In this document: positions 1-10,650 of the stretch, piece by piece
Layout of the letters: every line of letters begins with the position of its first letter
Numbering within the stretch: the stretch's first letter is position 1
Assembly: GCF_004337985.1 (NCBI RefSeq)
Contig: NC_043742.1
Span: 4,763,259-4,827,258 of the forward strand
Direction of reading: 5' to 3'
Source: Pyricularia pennisetigena
Taxonomy: Eukaryota > Ascomycota > Sordariomycetes > Magnaporthales > Pyriculariaceae
Length of the DNA: 64,000 nucleotides
Notes under the pieces: model-generated
The model's input: the letters and a program-made list of their open reading frames with translations, nothing else
Told to the model about the DNA's origin: nothing
The model's database searches: none
Position numbers and translations under genes: made by a program

Positions 1-1887
1 ACCTGTGCGGCGACATTCTATGGACCGACATCTTGCCCCCCCGCGTGATGGGGTCGGCCCAGTCACCATGATTGGGTTGGGCCCGAAAGTTGTCTGTCTT
101 ACTCCTGGTTGTTGAGAGAGTAAAAAAAAAAAATTCCATGGGCGCGGTTAATTGCCAATAAGATCGTTCTGCAAGGGTTCGCGGGTTTTATAAACAAGAT
201 AAAAGAAAAAAGCAAAGGGAAAAAGATGAGGGGAAAAGAAAGAAAAGAAAACAAACAACATTAAACCCCGGGCCTCCGAACGGGAACATCGCAACAACTC
301 TCCGTAAGCCGACGGCAAAAACAATGTTACTATGATAGACAGATCTCGGCGGAGTGGCGTGTCAAAACGGGCCGAGTCGCACGAGTCTTTTTGTCCCTTT
401 GTTTGTTGCGCCTATTTGTTGGCCTCAATTTCGAGTACATAAAAATCGAACGTCGTCAAGCGGGCAAATGTCCTGCAGCCGCTCTCCCCCATCGTCCGGC
501 CTTGCCGGCATCCTTGGATCCTTACCTGTCGTTGAAAGATCTGATATTTGAGAAATACCCCTGCAGTAACATACCGAGAATACGGCCGAGCCTCATCCAC
601 CTGGCCCACTTTCCATGCCGAGGGCCAAGACTTTGGCGAAGGAGGCTGATTTGCAGACACAAGCTTTGCCATGCCCAAAGGAGGAGCTTGAGTCCATTGA
701 GAGCCGGCGCCAAGTGTACTAGTGTAGTGATTAGCGTAGGTATACACTAATAGGGTAAGTAAGTTGTGCACCAACACACACATACATACAAGAAAAAAGA
801 CAAAGAAAGCTGGGATTCCAAGACAAGCGCGAAAATGGGTACCGGAAGGCTCTCGGCAGATCCTCGTTTGGGATGATCAGGTCGGTCGAGCGATGGGGCA
901 TAAAATGAAAAAATTACAAGAAGAAAAAGGAAAAAGAAGGGAAAAGAAAATACAACTCCACCCGCAAAAAAAAAATAGTGAGCCCACAAAGCCCACTTGA
1001 CTGCGCCAACCGACCCCTACCTATTGCTTGTCATTCGTTTAATTCGCAGTAGACGAATACAAAAAAGAAGCTAGCCCATGTAGGGATACATCGTGAAAGT
1101 GGGTGTCCCGACAACCGCCAAGACATTGGCCCTGGTAAAAAAAGTAGCACTGTAGGTATTTCGTCGTAAGCAGCAGAAAAGCAATCCGGTCACGGTTGGG
1201 TCTCGGCTTTGGTTGAGGACCCGTTGGCTGGCGACTCCCTCGCCTCCGACAGCCACGTTCCAGACTCGCGGAACATGCTAGCAAAAAGTGCGCAGTAGAC
1301 CAACACATGACCACGGGCAGACCGCGAGAACTTTTACGCGATCGTACAAGGGGGGCTAGGTGGCAGGGGGCAACCCCAAAGAAAAGAAAGCTGTAAAATC
1401 TAGCCGTATTTGTGGCGCAACCTCGGGCGCCCTTTGGCTGGATCCAAATCTGGGGTACCCGAGGTCTGGCTGCCCGTCCAGCGCCTCTGTTGCACTAATT
1501 AGCTCAACCGCAAAACTGTCCTTTGGCGCAAACTGCCATCCCTGGCTGGACCCTCGACACACTAACAGCCATCATCGGACTACTCAGCATTAAAGGAATG
1601 TCGTGGTTCGGTTAACACCCGCGTTCAGATAGCTTCACCGTACTTTTAGCTCGACATGAGGGACTTATCATTTGACTTCCAGCTCGATTTTCACGCCATG
1701 GCAAAAAGAATTTCCCTATAGTTTTTTTTTTTTTTTTTTTTGTTGAGGGACCAATGTCTGAATTGGAAATAACAACCGAACGCTCTGGTATTCGTATATT
1801 CATCTGAGGGCCGAGTTCACGAAACAGCTGACTGCTAAAGTCGCTTCCCCCCAAGTAGCAGGCTTGCCAGCGGGCCAGACATGTTTC
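1..1887. other. Intergenic, no gene seen
   Basis: No open frame here has coding character or splice signals. The stretch contains purine-rich DNA around 190-260 and 920-970 and a 20-nt T run at 1722-1741. It probably includes the 3' flank of the hydrolase gene that ends at 1888. Confidence 0.6.
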
Positions 1888-3507
1888 TCATACGAAGTTC
1901 TTGATACTAGCCCAGAACGCCGCTGCATCTTCAAACATGGGCAGGTGCCCCGTGTTGGGGACAATCCTAAGCTCTACACCTTCCTTTCCAACAAGGCCCT
2001 TGAATCCGTCCATGGCCTTGACCAACGCGCCCTTACCGTCGCCTTCGCCTACGACGAGGATTCCAGGCACCTGACATGCCCCGAGATTTCCCTTCAGGTC
2101 ATAGTCCCACAGCGCCTGGCAGCTATACTTGAATCCTTCAACGTCGTTGGCCGCCACCATGTCTACCATGCCCTGAGCGAGCTCCTTCTTGTCGGACATG
2201 GTGGACGGGTGGAACCAGCGTTCTACTGTGACGCCAGCCAGTTTGCGAATGCCGGGAGATCCGTCTTCGGAGGTTGACTCGGCTGTGGCAATGCGCTCTT
2301 TCCAGGCAGCTGTGTTGGCTGCGCTCGAGGTGGCGTTGCAGTCGCAGGCCACGAAGCGTGAAACTCGACTGCCGTGCTGAAGTACGAACTGCAAGGTGGT
2401 CGCGCCTCCCATCGACACGCCGATGAGGGCATGCAGCTTCGGAATACGCAGCGCTGTCAGCAATGTGTCAATGTCGTCTGCAAGCATGGTCAGAGTTGCG
2501 GGTGTAGCAGGGGTGCCCGTATGCCGACCGCGGGTGTCGTATCTCAAGATGCGAAGGTCGGGCCTCTCCGCCTTGAGAATGCCGACGAAGGCGTCCCACA
2601 TGTGCATCGAGGTCAGAAGCGAGTTTGACAAGGCAACCGTGGGTGCGGAAGGTGACGGGTTCCCCTCAAGACGATAAGGTAGGACAAGTCCGTCGGCAGT
2701 CGTGATGAACGAGTTGATTGATGCAGATGGCCCGGCGATGGTCTTGGTCTTGGCGTCCGCTGTGCTGAAGGATTTGGTCTCAGGAAGGCGGGAGAGGTGA
2801 AGGAGATCTCGCGGAGCCGGGCCGAAAACGTAGAACAAGGAATAAGTTCGCCGTTCCATGTCAGCGACCGACTTGGAGAAGACCTCCTGGGCCCAAGGGG
2901 TTTCCTTTGAAGCCTTGTGCTCCGGACCTCCAAGCCCATTGTTCTTGGTGAATTCAACCAGTGCCACGATTTTGGCCTTGCCGCTACCTTCGAGGGTAGA
3001 AGTGCGGTAGACGCGGGTTCTCAACCAGCCTGGGATCTTGGAGATCATCTCGATGTGTTCCTCCTCGCACCACTTGAGAATCTCTTTCCCAGCACCGTCG
3101 GCATCTGTCGGTGTAATAGACACCGAGACAAGCTCGGTTCCAAGAGCCTCTTCTTCAGTGAGGTTCTCGGGAGGTACAAAATTGGGGGACTGTCGTGACA
3201 AGACGAGATCCAAAAAAGACCGGCACACGTCCACCTGGCCGATCGTCTCGGCTTCACGCGTGGATCGGTTTTCTCTAAGGGTTGTGTAGGTCGGGGTAGT
3301 CAAGTGCGACATGGAAGTCACATCGTAGATGGCTAAGAAGGCTGGTTCGGCTGAGTCGGTTGCTTGGTATCGCAGGCCGCTGGTGAAAATCTCGGGCAGG
3401 CGAATACGCGTCGGGCCGTGCTCGTTGTTGTACCACTCGTGAAACTGGTCGAGTGACAGGCCAGGCTTTGGCTGCATAGTCACATACAGCATCCCTGGGG
3501 TGGCCAT
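1888..3507 (-). CDS. EthD-like domain / alpha-beta hydrolase fusion protein
   Basis: Single-exon gene of 539 residues starting at the ATG at 3507. The frame is open 20 codons further upstream, but the MATPGMLYV start fits the first beta strand. Residues 5-110 and 124-230 look like two ferredoxin-like (EthD / dimeric alpha-beta barrel) modules, each with a strand, a W/C-x-x-E-H segment (WYNNEHGP; WCEEEHIE) and a closing strand. Residues 262-539 form an alpha/beta-hydrolase resembling 3-oxoadipate enol-lactonases. It has the nucleophile elbow GVSMGG (Ser365), an RYDTRGRH motif before it, and a C-terminal NTGHLPMFE carrying the likely catalytic His (about 521). No signal peptide is seen, so it is probably cytosolic. 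The domain calls come from recognised motifs; the substrate is unknown. It is divergent from the RdRP gene across about 1.3 kb. Confidence 0.85.
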   Translation of the reverse strand: MATPGMLYVTMQPKPGLSLDQFHEWYNNEHGPTRIRLPEIFTSGLRYQATDSAEPAFLAIYDVTSMSHLTTPTYTTLRENRSTREAETIGQVDVCRSFLDLVLSRQSPNFVPPENLTEEEALGTELVSVSITPTDADGAGKEILKWCEEEHIEMISKIPGWLRTRVYRTSTLEGSGKAKIVALVEFTKNNGLGGPEHKASKETPWAQEVFSKSVADMERRTYSLFYVFGPAPRDLLHLSRLPETKSFSTADAKTKTIAGPSASINSFITTADGLVLPYRLEGNPSPSAPTVALSNSLLTSMHMWDAFVGILKAERPDLRILRYDTRGRHTGTPATPATLTMLADDIDTLLTALRIPKLHALIGVSMGGATTLQFVLQHGSRVSRFVACDCNATSSAANTAAWKERIATAESTSEDGSPGIRKLAGVTVERWFHPSTMSDKKELAQGMVDMVAANDVEGFKYSCQALWDYDLKGNLGACQVPGILVVGEGDGKGALVKAMDGFKGLVGKEGVELRIVPNTGHLPMFEDAAAFWASIKNFV

Positions 3508-4841
3508 GATGAGCGGAAAGGAACGAGCTTCGTATCTCTGGGGCCGGCAATTTATGGTCGACGGCAAATATTATGAACAAGTCTGTCTGGCGGAGGGGAT
3601 ATATGTACAAGATAACGAGGCTCCGACTCAACAGGTTGATGTTGCTATCACTTTGGAGCAGCAACAACCTTGGCTGAGGGACGCCATTGTTAAATGACGT
3701 GGTGGGCTCGACTTTTATCCGGCGATGCTCGCAAGTAGCGGGGCAGTCGGCCGAGAAAGCTTTTGAATCATGTATGTAGTCAGCAGTGAGGTGCAAACAA
3801 TTATCGGCAAAGTACCATGGAAGGAAGCTGGTCAAGCGACTGCTACGTAATGCGAAGTTCAGATCCCCGCAAGCCCGCACTTTCTGGGGAAAAGTGTTTG
3901 CCCGGAGTAGATGAACGAACCCCCGCACGACTTGGCTCAAGTATGTAACCCAAACCCTATCTCGAACACACACACAGAGGCTATCTGCCCTGCAAGCCAC
4001 CTGTCAAGCTGCCTGTCAGGATGCCACGAGTTTATTTATTTGTTCATATCATTGGCTGGGGGAGTAGTATGCATGCAGCGCAGGTGCACGTCGCTCTGCG
4101 TATGCATAATGCCCGGAATCCAAGGTAGCCCAACAGCCCAGAGACGCTCACACTCGTATGATTTATTTTGTAAAACCAAAGGGATATTGCCTATCTTTAG
4201 CTACGTCTATACCTTGGGTCCTGTAGCCACCTAACGGTACCTACCTACCTACCTTGGATCCTTTGACCATGCTTGGACTGGAATAGTGGGTCAGATGGAA
4301 GCAAAATAGATCCCTGTTCCCCCGCATTTGTTGATGATTGATGTATCTTAGGGTCCAGTTGAACCCTGGAGCAGCACTTGGTAACCTTGCCGACTAAGGT
4401 CCTACCAACCTGTCTGCCTACCTCAGGTACTTATGTTCTTTTTTGCTCGATAGACAACAGCACGAAAGCCCAAGTTCCAAGGTCTTTTCGAGGGGCATAT
4501 GTTGGTCGTACTGAGAAATGTAGACCAGAACTCGCAAATCTCTGGCTTGGCCAATTTCACTTTCACATCACTTCCCGTTCCCCCCCTCCCCTCGGTCTTT
4601 GATGGCTGCCTGCATGCTACCGTTCACCAATGACCACACGCTGATCGGTGTCTCTTCGCGACCCTCCATCACCTCGCAGCCTTGCCGTTGTATGTAGTGC
4701 AAACATCTTATCGCGCAAGAGAAATACCTTTATTTCTTCCCACCTGCCTTTCTGTTCATCTCCCGTTCTCTCTCACTTTATGCTCGATTCGTTTGTCACT
4801 CGCCAAGGAACCGACCTCACTGCCCGAGTCTAACGACCGAA
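3508..4841. other. Divergent intergenic region (hydrolase / RdRP promoters)
   Basis: This 1.3-kb gap lies between two divergently transcribed genes and should carry both promoters. It has a CCTA tetranucleotide repeat at about 4238-4255 and a pyrimidine-rich stretch at 4690-4800 just before the RdRP start, typical of a fungal 5' leader. I see no gene in it. Confidence 0.5.
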
Positions 4842-7800
4842 ATGGAAGTCTTTCTCAGTGGTCTGCCCACTGAGCAGCTAACATCTCAGAGTCTCGAAGA
4901 GCAGCTGAAGCCACTCATTTTGAAACTCGGCATTGACAAGCATGATTTCGTTTGCGAGAAGGCCGCCAGAAGCAAGTTTGCCAATCTTACCTTCCGCCAT
5001 ACTAATCACGCCCATCTCTTCCTCAAACATTATGGCGAAGTTCCTGAATCATATACAAACAAGATGCCCGGTCTACCGCAAGGGCAGATGCGACCCTCAC
5101 TGTTTGGTCGCGATAGTGCTCCGAGATCCACTGCCCGTTTGCGCCTGCTCGGTAAGCCTATCTGGTGCAAGAAAAGCACTCGTGCCGTGAATCCTATTAC
5201 TCTCCGTGGCATGGAAGAGTCCCGTAGGAGACACCAAGAGAAAGAAAACAAAGCCTTAACTGGCCACAGAGATCAAGACAAGCACGAGCATGGTGTTGAT
5301 TTTGATGTTATGGACATGGCTTGTGGTCATTACGCCTTCGTCAGCCAGCAGCTGGCCTACTTTCCGGAGAGGGAGTGGGTCTGGAATTGCAAAGCCAGCT
5401 TCACCAAAGTGAACCTGCATGTGAGGAAAAACGATGGCAGGATCAGGATGCGCATTCCCTTGTCCACGATCCGTGAGATCGTCTGGTATTCGCACAACGA
5501 TAGGCAGGGAACACTGACGCTTACGCTTGACTCTGTACCGTGGTTTCTTACAGAGGAGTGCACCGTCGAACAGTTGATGGCTCGCATAGGTGTTGGCTCC
5601 GGTAAGATCAGGGAAGATCAGCAGAATCGCATGAAAGCCATTGATGAGCAGCACGCCGAGATCGTTGGGACGTGCCTCATCTACCATTTCAGCATTTTCT
5701 CGCACAGCATCAACCACAATATAAAGATGCTCGAACGCAAGAACTTCACCAATATCACTCGTTACAATCTTGCCATCTGGAAGAAGCCACACCCAACTCT
5801 TGGCTCCTTCAAGGACAAAGCTTTGCAGCTGAGGCAAGAGCTCAAAGCAGCAACATCTGCTTCTATCAACAGCGGCAAAAGCCTGCCACACAGCCATCTG
5901 TTTGTGCTCCAGGCTCTGTTCTACAACGGCTACTTGCACCCTGCTACGGTCCTCGAGATTCTCCATCGACTTTTTCGGCGCTACTATGAAGACAAGCTAT
6001 CCGGGCGCACCTTTATCGCCCCGGAAGCCGTCAAAAGTCTCATGGACGCGGAATGCATTCCCTGGCCCAGCCCGTATGAGAACCCGGAATACTTCGAGGT
6101 CTCTTCCCTGATGGAATGGATTTATGGGAAGAATGACGAGATCCAGGGAGGCCTCGACCTAAGAACAGGCCAACTCCGGCAGAACAGCAACCTCACCCAT
6201 ATCTACCGAGTGGTTGTCACACCTACGAGAATCACCCTTCATGGGCCCGAGATTGAGAACAAAAATCGCGTCCTGCGAAAGTATCCGAAGCACCAGGATT
6301 TTTTTGTTCGGGTTCAGTTTTGCGACGAGAATACGCAGGACATACGCTTTAGCCCTAAGATCTCGTATGATCGGGTTTACTTGAGATTTCTTGATGTACT
6401 CAATCGTGGCATTCAGATCGCTGGACGCGTCTATAACTTCCTTGGGTTTTCCCATTCGTCGCTGCGAACACATTCCGCATGGTTCAGTGCGCCGTTCTTT
6501 GACCAAGGTAGTCAACACACTCATACCTCTATCATCAAGAGTCTTGGTGAGTTCTCCTCTATTCAGTCTCCAGCGAAATGCGCAGCTAGAATTGGACAGG
6601 CTTTCTCCGAGACCCCGTCAGTCGTCGACCTGCGGGATCATGATGTGGAGGTCGTGACACACTTTCCAGATATCACGAGCCGCGACGGCTCGCGCGTTTT
6701 CAGTGATGGCGTGGGCAAGATCTCAGAGAGTATGATGCACATCATTTGGGAAAACATCCCAACGAAGAAGAACGCACCAACCTGCTTCCAGGTCAGATGG
6801 GGCGGCGCCAAAGGTATGCTGGCTCTTGACATGACTCTAAAAGGCACAAAGATCTGCTTCCGAGATAGCATGACCAAGTTTGAAAGCGAGGACGTGCACC
6901 TGCTCGAGATCTGCGACTCTGGATCTAAGCCCATTCCTCTGGTGCTGAACCGCCAGATGATCAAAATCCTTGAAGATATGGGGACCAACCCTTCATGGTT
7001 TATGAGGCTACAGAGCTACCGCCTCCAGGAGATTCGCTCCATCGCGGCAAGTGCATACAACACCTGGCACTTTCTCGATGCTCAGAACGTTGGTCAGGCG
7101 ATCAAGCTTGGCAAGTTTATCAATTTTGCCGACAAGCATGGCATGGATTATCGAACCGATGACTTCATGCGAAGTGTAGTTGAGGCAGTTGTACTTTGCG
7201 AGCTGCGTCTGCTAAAGCATAAAGCGCGTATCCCTGTCAAATATGGAAAGACACTGTTCGGAATAATCGACGAGACTGGCTACCTGCGAGAAGGCGAAGT
7301 GGTCGTCTCCTTCGGCCCCTCCCAAGGCGGAGAAGATCAGTCGACGCCACCTCGAGATGGCCAGGTTGTCATAGTCACTCGATCTCCTGCGCTTCATCCT
7401 GGAGACATCCAGATTGCCAAACAGGTGGTCCCACCTCCGAGCCACCCACTATCGCATCACATCAACTGCATCATATTCAGTCAGCATGGACGGAGGGATC
7501 TCCCCAGTCAGCTGAGCGGTGGCGATCTGGACGGCGACATATATAACGTTATCTGGGATGTGGATGCAATGCCGAAGCAAACATTTGACCCAGCAGATTA
7601 TCCTCGGGTTGAGGCTCTGGACATTGGCAGAAGGGTGGAGACCGCTGATATGGCTCAATTCTTCATCGACTTCATGAAAACGGATCATCTCGGCGTCATT
7701 GCAACGCGCCACGTCATTCTGGCAGATCAGTTGGACGACGGAACTCTTTCCCAAGACTGCCGGAAACTGGCTGGACTTCATTCCACTGCAGTTGACTTTT

Positions 7801-8797
7801 CCAAGAGTGGCATACCCGTTGAGCTCAGAGAGTTACCGCGAGCAAACAAGTTCCGCCCAGACTTGTAAGTAGTTCCATACTTTTCAGCCCGTTTATCTAG
7901 ACTTCCTCTTGCGTATATACACGATGCTAATGACGGTATAGTTTATCCCCTGGGCCGATTGCCAAGTATCATGACAAAGGCAAAATCACCCTTGAGGAGT
8001 ATATCGTTTCTGGAGAAGGCGAAGAAGAGGAAGAGGGCGACGGTCCCCGCTACGAGTACTATCGATCGGAGAAAGTGCTGGGACGTCTCTATCGTGAGAT
8101 TGACGAGGAGAAGATCTGGGACGAGGACATCCGCGTCACGGTTGACCACAATAAGCCCTCATTCTGGGAAACATTCTTGGATTGGGCAATCAACGCTGCA
8201 GCGGCGGTTGGCGCTGTTTCCTGGCCTGTTCGTATCGACTCGGCAAGCCGGCTCAAGAGTGCTTACGACGACCATGTCAGGGGCCACATGTCGAAATACT
8301 CGGACCATCCAGTCAACCCAATCTCTGAGCGTGAGGTTTTCATCGGGGCCATTCTTAACAAGACCGGCGTACAGACACACCGACAACGAGACGCATCTCA
8401 CAAGTTGCGTGACGAGTTTGAGCGCACCGCCAACCACTTTGCCCACCAGATGCGCATGGGTGGTAACGAAGGGCCCGATGCCGTTCCTTTGACTGGATAT
8501 ATGGCCGAGCTGGGCCCATCTGCAGCGCTGGACCTTTGTCTTGCCTGTGTATGCGTCGCTTCGAAGCACGATGTCCCGTTGGTTGCCTCGCGTCTTGGAA
8601 CCTCCAAAAGCCCAAGCAGACGGGCAACTGGCAGAAGTGGCATGAGGGACGGCGAGAATAGCGAGCTGCAGAGCTTTCGCCTTGTAGCGGCAACGCAGTT
8701 CTTACGGGAACTGCGCGTAAAGGAGCGGGAGCTAGGTGTTGGTGAGGCTGGTGGTAAGGGAGGCGGCGGCTTCGTTGGCGTCTCTGCCTACGCGTAG
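4842..8797 (+). CDS. RNA-dependent RNA polymerase (RNA silencing)
   Basis: Cellular RdRP that makes double-stranded RNA from single-stranded templates for Dicer in quelling or meiotic silencing. Two exons, 4842-7864 and 7942-8797, are separated by a 77-nt intron (GTAAGT donor, GCTAATGA branch region, TATAG acceptor) and encode 1292 residues. The N-terminus (1-75) resembles an RRM-like fold. The polymerase core spans roughly 450-1030 and contains the signature SGGDLDGD, with metal-binding Asp895, Asp897 and Asp899. An acidic loop and a helical C-terminus follow the intron. Leu in DLDGD, rather than the Tyr of Neurospora QDE-1, together with the RRM-like start, suggests the SAD-1/RRP-3/Rdp1-like group rather than QDE-1. 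The orthologue assignment is inference; a tree would decide. The frame is intact, with no sign of decay. Confidence 0.95.
7865..7941 (+). other. Intron of the RdRP gene
   Basis: 77-nt spliceosomal intron with a GTAAGT donor, a CTAA branch region 15 nt before the end and a TATAG acceptor. Exon 1 ends two bases into a codon (TT) and exon 2 supplies T to make Phe. The in-frame TAA at 7866 is therefore intronic. Confidence 0.93.
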
Positions 8798-9231
8798 CAA
8801 ATCTCTTTTATATCTTGATCATCAGCACTGAGAACGATTCTTGTGAGGACTGGAAACCGGAATGATCCCTAAAATTGCACATTGGCTTGTTAGCAAATAC
8901 AGATAAGGCCAACTAGGCAGGTAGTCAATTCTAATGTACGGTAGCTATGCAGGGGCATGGGCGTATTCTGGCCACACTACTTCGGCGGCAAGCAGTACCC
9001 AGAGGATTTCAACAAACTAAAGTCGGGGGGAAGGCATATTGCTATGCCATTTTCAGGAAGGAGCTAGGATAAAGACCTCACTACACGACAGGTATTGACA
9101 AGGGCACGCATTTTTTTCCCCTAACACTTTGAATCCCGATTGACTTTTTTTTTCATGTCCCAGAGCATACCCAAAATCAAGATTAAGTTACCGCAGCAGA
9201 GACATACGCTCATATCTTAATCGCTACCAAA
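8798..9231. other. Intergenic, RdRP 3' flank and cytochrome promoter
   Basis: 434 nt between two tandem genes. Short T runs occur at about 9110-9155. No gene or RNA is recognised. Confidence 0.5.
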
Positions 9232-9945
9232 ATGGGTTTCTTCAGGTCTGTCATGGCGGCACTGGTTCTACTCGCAGCCCTAACGACGGCGGCAAAGTTT
9301 TGCGATGGTCGAGTGTGCTACTCCGAATTCCTTAGTCCGGAACAGATTGCATTCCGCATCGCCATCCCGGACACGGCAGCTCAGGCCACGAGCTTCGACG
9401 TGCTTCTTCAGATCGTAGCACCCAAGACGGTTGGCTGGGCCGGCATTGCCTGGGCGGGGCGGATGGTCAACAATCCACTCACCATTGCCTACTCGGACGG
9501 TGGCAGCGGCGTCACTGTCAGCAGCCGCTGGGCTTCGTAAGTTATGTCGTCGGAGCCTTTGGTTGTTGTCGACAACTTGACTGAGGACACTATCATTGGG
9601 ATCAACCATATCTCACGTAGGTCCAAGTCCTCCCCTTCACCGTACTCCGGCGCATCGTATGAGACACTCCCAATGTCAACGACAAACGCCACACACTGGC
9701 GCCTAGATGCCATCTGTACCGGATGCAGCTCTTGGCATGGGGGTGAACTGGATCCTGCGAGCAGCACGGCGGCAATTGGATGGGCCATGGCGTATGCAGC
9801 GCCCACGCAACCAGCAAACAACACCAGCTCCATCCGCTACCATTCTAGCAGGGACCGTATCAGCTTTGACCTGGCTGCTGCCAAGATTGCCAACTTCAAT
9901 GAAGCGGTTAATTCTCTGAGGGGAAGTGGTGCCGGGACTGTTTGA
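9232..9945 (+). CDS. Secreted stand-alone CDH-type cytochrome b domain (AA8)
   Basis: Two exons, 9232-9536 and 9621-9945, with an 84-nt intron (GTAAGT donor, TTGACTGAG branch, CGTAG acceptor) encode 209 residues. Residues 1-21 are a signal peptide with a long hydrophobic core. The rest matches the cytochrome domain of cellobiose dehydrogenase (CAZy AA8 / iron reductase, DOMON-like fold). It has FCDGRVCYSEF near the start, GRMVNNPL with the probable heme ligand Met78, SSRWAS, NATHWRLDAICTGCSSW with a likely disulfide, and YHSSRD with the second probable heme ligand His176. There is no flavin dehydrogenase domain, transmembrane anchor or carbohydrate module. The family passes electrons outside the cell, for example to lytic polysaccharide monooxygenases; that role here is inference. 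Splicing removes the stop that would otherwise follow exon 1. Confidence 0.92.
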
Positions 9946-10650
9946 AGGATTTGCAGGCGAGCGGTGAGATGAGTCTGGTGTCGGCGGAAAACGTTCGTTA
10001 TGGGTTGAGCAGAGACCTGGAGGCTCCGATTTGAGTTTTCATGGACGGTTTTTGAGGGCTGAGATTATCAAATGAGGGGCCTCTGGATCCGATCGAGCAG
10101 GGTTCAGTTACTAGTCTAGGTTTCGACTCCTTTAAAATCAACCTACGATTTTTATTTCTTTTTCCCTGGTCCATATTTCGTCTCCAATGACTGCAGGGCA
10201 TATCACTCGTGAGAGCTGGGCATCAGATATGTTCTCCTTTGGGCTCCACAAGGGACTGGAGGTCCTTCACCATTTGTTCGCTGACTGTGATGAGGTGAAA
10301 AAGACAACAGATGACAAAACAACAGCGGTGGTGCCTTCCTTCCCCAAGCAGGACCTTCCCCTTACCATCAATGCCTTCCTTGTTTGGCACTGGCCTCCCT
10401 ATTTTGACCGTTCAGGCGTCACTGCGCTTTCGTAGGAGAAGACTCCATTTTCTCTTTTGTCCTTGGCTGCCCGGCTTGACTTTTCTTGTTTTTCTTCTGG
10501 CTTGCCTCTTCTTCTACTCCAACACAGCCTTTGGTGTATTTTTGCAATTTAAAAAAGTCCTTTTTGGAACATCTTTGTCAGACCGTTTCTTAGAAGCAGC
10601 TCTTAAATCAGCTCTAAGAAGTCCTATCATTCGCCAAGCTTCTATACACC
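9946..10650. other. Intergenic, aminopeptidase promoter region
   Basis: 705 nt between tandem secreted-protein genes. A pyrimidine-rich tract runs from about 10440 to 10560 and probably forms the 5' leader of the peptidase transcript. No gene is seen. Confidence 0.5.

Noticed and set aside
3275..4000. 241-codon minus frame upstream of the hydrolase
   Set aside because: It overlaps the hydrolase 5' end in another frame and has no domain or consistent composition.
5256..5966. 236-codon minus frame inside the RdRP gene
   Set aside because: Antisense shadow; the plus frame is the conserved polymerase.
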